This document shows positions 6,690 to 6,924 of a DNA stretch of 6,924 nucleotides, in pieces; within the stretch, counting starts at the first letter, position 1; the number at the start of each line of letters is the position of its first letter. A model generated the notes under the pieces. The model ran no database searches. It saw only the letters and a program-made list of their open reading frames with translations, and had not been told where the DNA came from. The position numbers and the translations under genes are program-made. This stretch comes from JBBRLA01 sp038231615 (lineage in GTDB: Bacteria > Myxococcota_A > Polyangia > Palsa-1104 > JAEUJZ01). Where the stretch lies: assembly GCA_038231615.1 (NCBI GenBank), contig JBBRLA010000469.1, positions 1 to 6,924 of the forward strand, in the 5' to 3' direction.

Positions 6690-6924
6690 CTACGCCAAAA
6701 GCACCGTCTCCCCACCGGCCCAGGTGGCGGTGGCGCGGAGCTGGGTCCAGAACGCCTGGTTGCGAAACATCGGGTCGCTGGCGTGCTGGAAGCCCAGAAA
6801 GGCGTACCCGGGCACCAGCTCCGCGACCTGCTTGACGGGGCGCAAAGTCGCTGGATGTATGCCTGTTCTTCGTCGGGGGTGGGCTCGGCGGCGGGCGGAT
6901 CGGCCGGGGGGTCTGCGGGTGCAA
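6690..6924 (-). pseudogene. 3' end of a convergent gene of unknown function, apparently frameshifted
   Basis: On the minus strand, the frame entering at the window edge (codons from 6922 downward) reads ADPPADPPAAEPTPDEEQ, an acidic Pro/Ala linker, then AYIQRLCA to about 6839. From there a different frame continues naturally as VKQVAELVPGYAFLGFQ (6836-6786), then HASDPMFRNQAFW and LRATATWAGGETVLLA, ending at a TAG at 6692-6690. Adding one base to the four-G tract at 6837-6840 joins the two into one sensible C-terminus of about 77 residues. Either the gene is broken by a one-base deletion or the tract is miscalled. I do not recognise the family. The rest lies beyond the window. Its stop faces the hsdR stop with three bases between, and no terminator is visible there. 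Confidence 0.5.

Noticed and set aside
6634..6924. Minus-strand open frame of 96 codons at the right edge
   Set aside because: It is Pro/Arg/Gly-rich with no natural protein character and overlaps the hsdR end; the other two minus frames joined at 6837-6840 read far better.
1..6924. CRISPR array, tRNA or rRNA genes, insertion sequence ends
   Set aside because: No regularly spaced repeats, cloverleaf-like segments, transposase motifs or terminal inverted repeats were seen on either strand.

Overview
The window is a high-GC bacterial locus dominated by a type I restriction-modification (hsd) system. Hand counts give about 66% G+C over 601-780. Gene style, ATGA start-stop coupling and protein families suggest a proteobacterium or a similar high-GC Gram-negative. 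The sequence does not fix the species.

Layout on the + strand: the 3' nine-tenths or so of hsdM, an adenine-N6 methyltransferase whose start lies before base 1 (to 1304); hsdS, the specificity subunit (1301-2524), overlapping hsdM by four bases; a gene for a Uma2-family (DUF820) PD-(D/E)XK nuclease-like protein (2587-3162); a 113-base gap with two small dyads and a possible -10 box; and hsdR, the ATP-dependent translocase/endonuclease subunit (3276-6686). Three bases after the hsdR stop, the end of a convergent minus-strand gene begins. It reads well only if one base is added to a G tract at 6837-6840, so it is either a broken gene or a sequencing error.

HsdM and HsdS should form the modification enzyme (M2S) that methylates adenines in a bipartite target set by the two target recognition domains of HsdS. 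Adding HsdR gives the R2M2S complex that translocates and cuts unmodified DNA. All key motifs of HsdM and HsdR that fall in the window are intact, so the system is probably active. The target sequence cannot be predicted by eye.

The core is a known kind of system. The less ordinary points are the Uma2-like gene lodged between hsdS and hsdR, a 15-base direct repeat (14/15 identical) directly flanking that gene, strongly AT-shifted recognition domains in hsdS framed by GC-rich conserved segments, a C7 tract in hsdS, and the frameshifted convergent gene end. I found no RNA genes, CRISPR array or insertion sequence.
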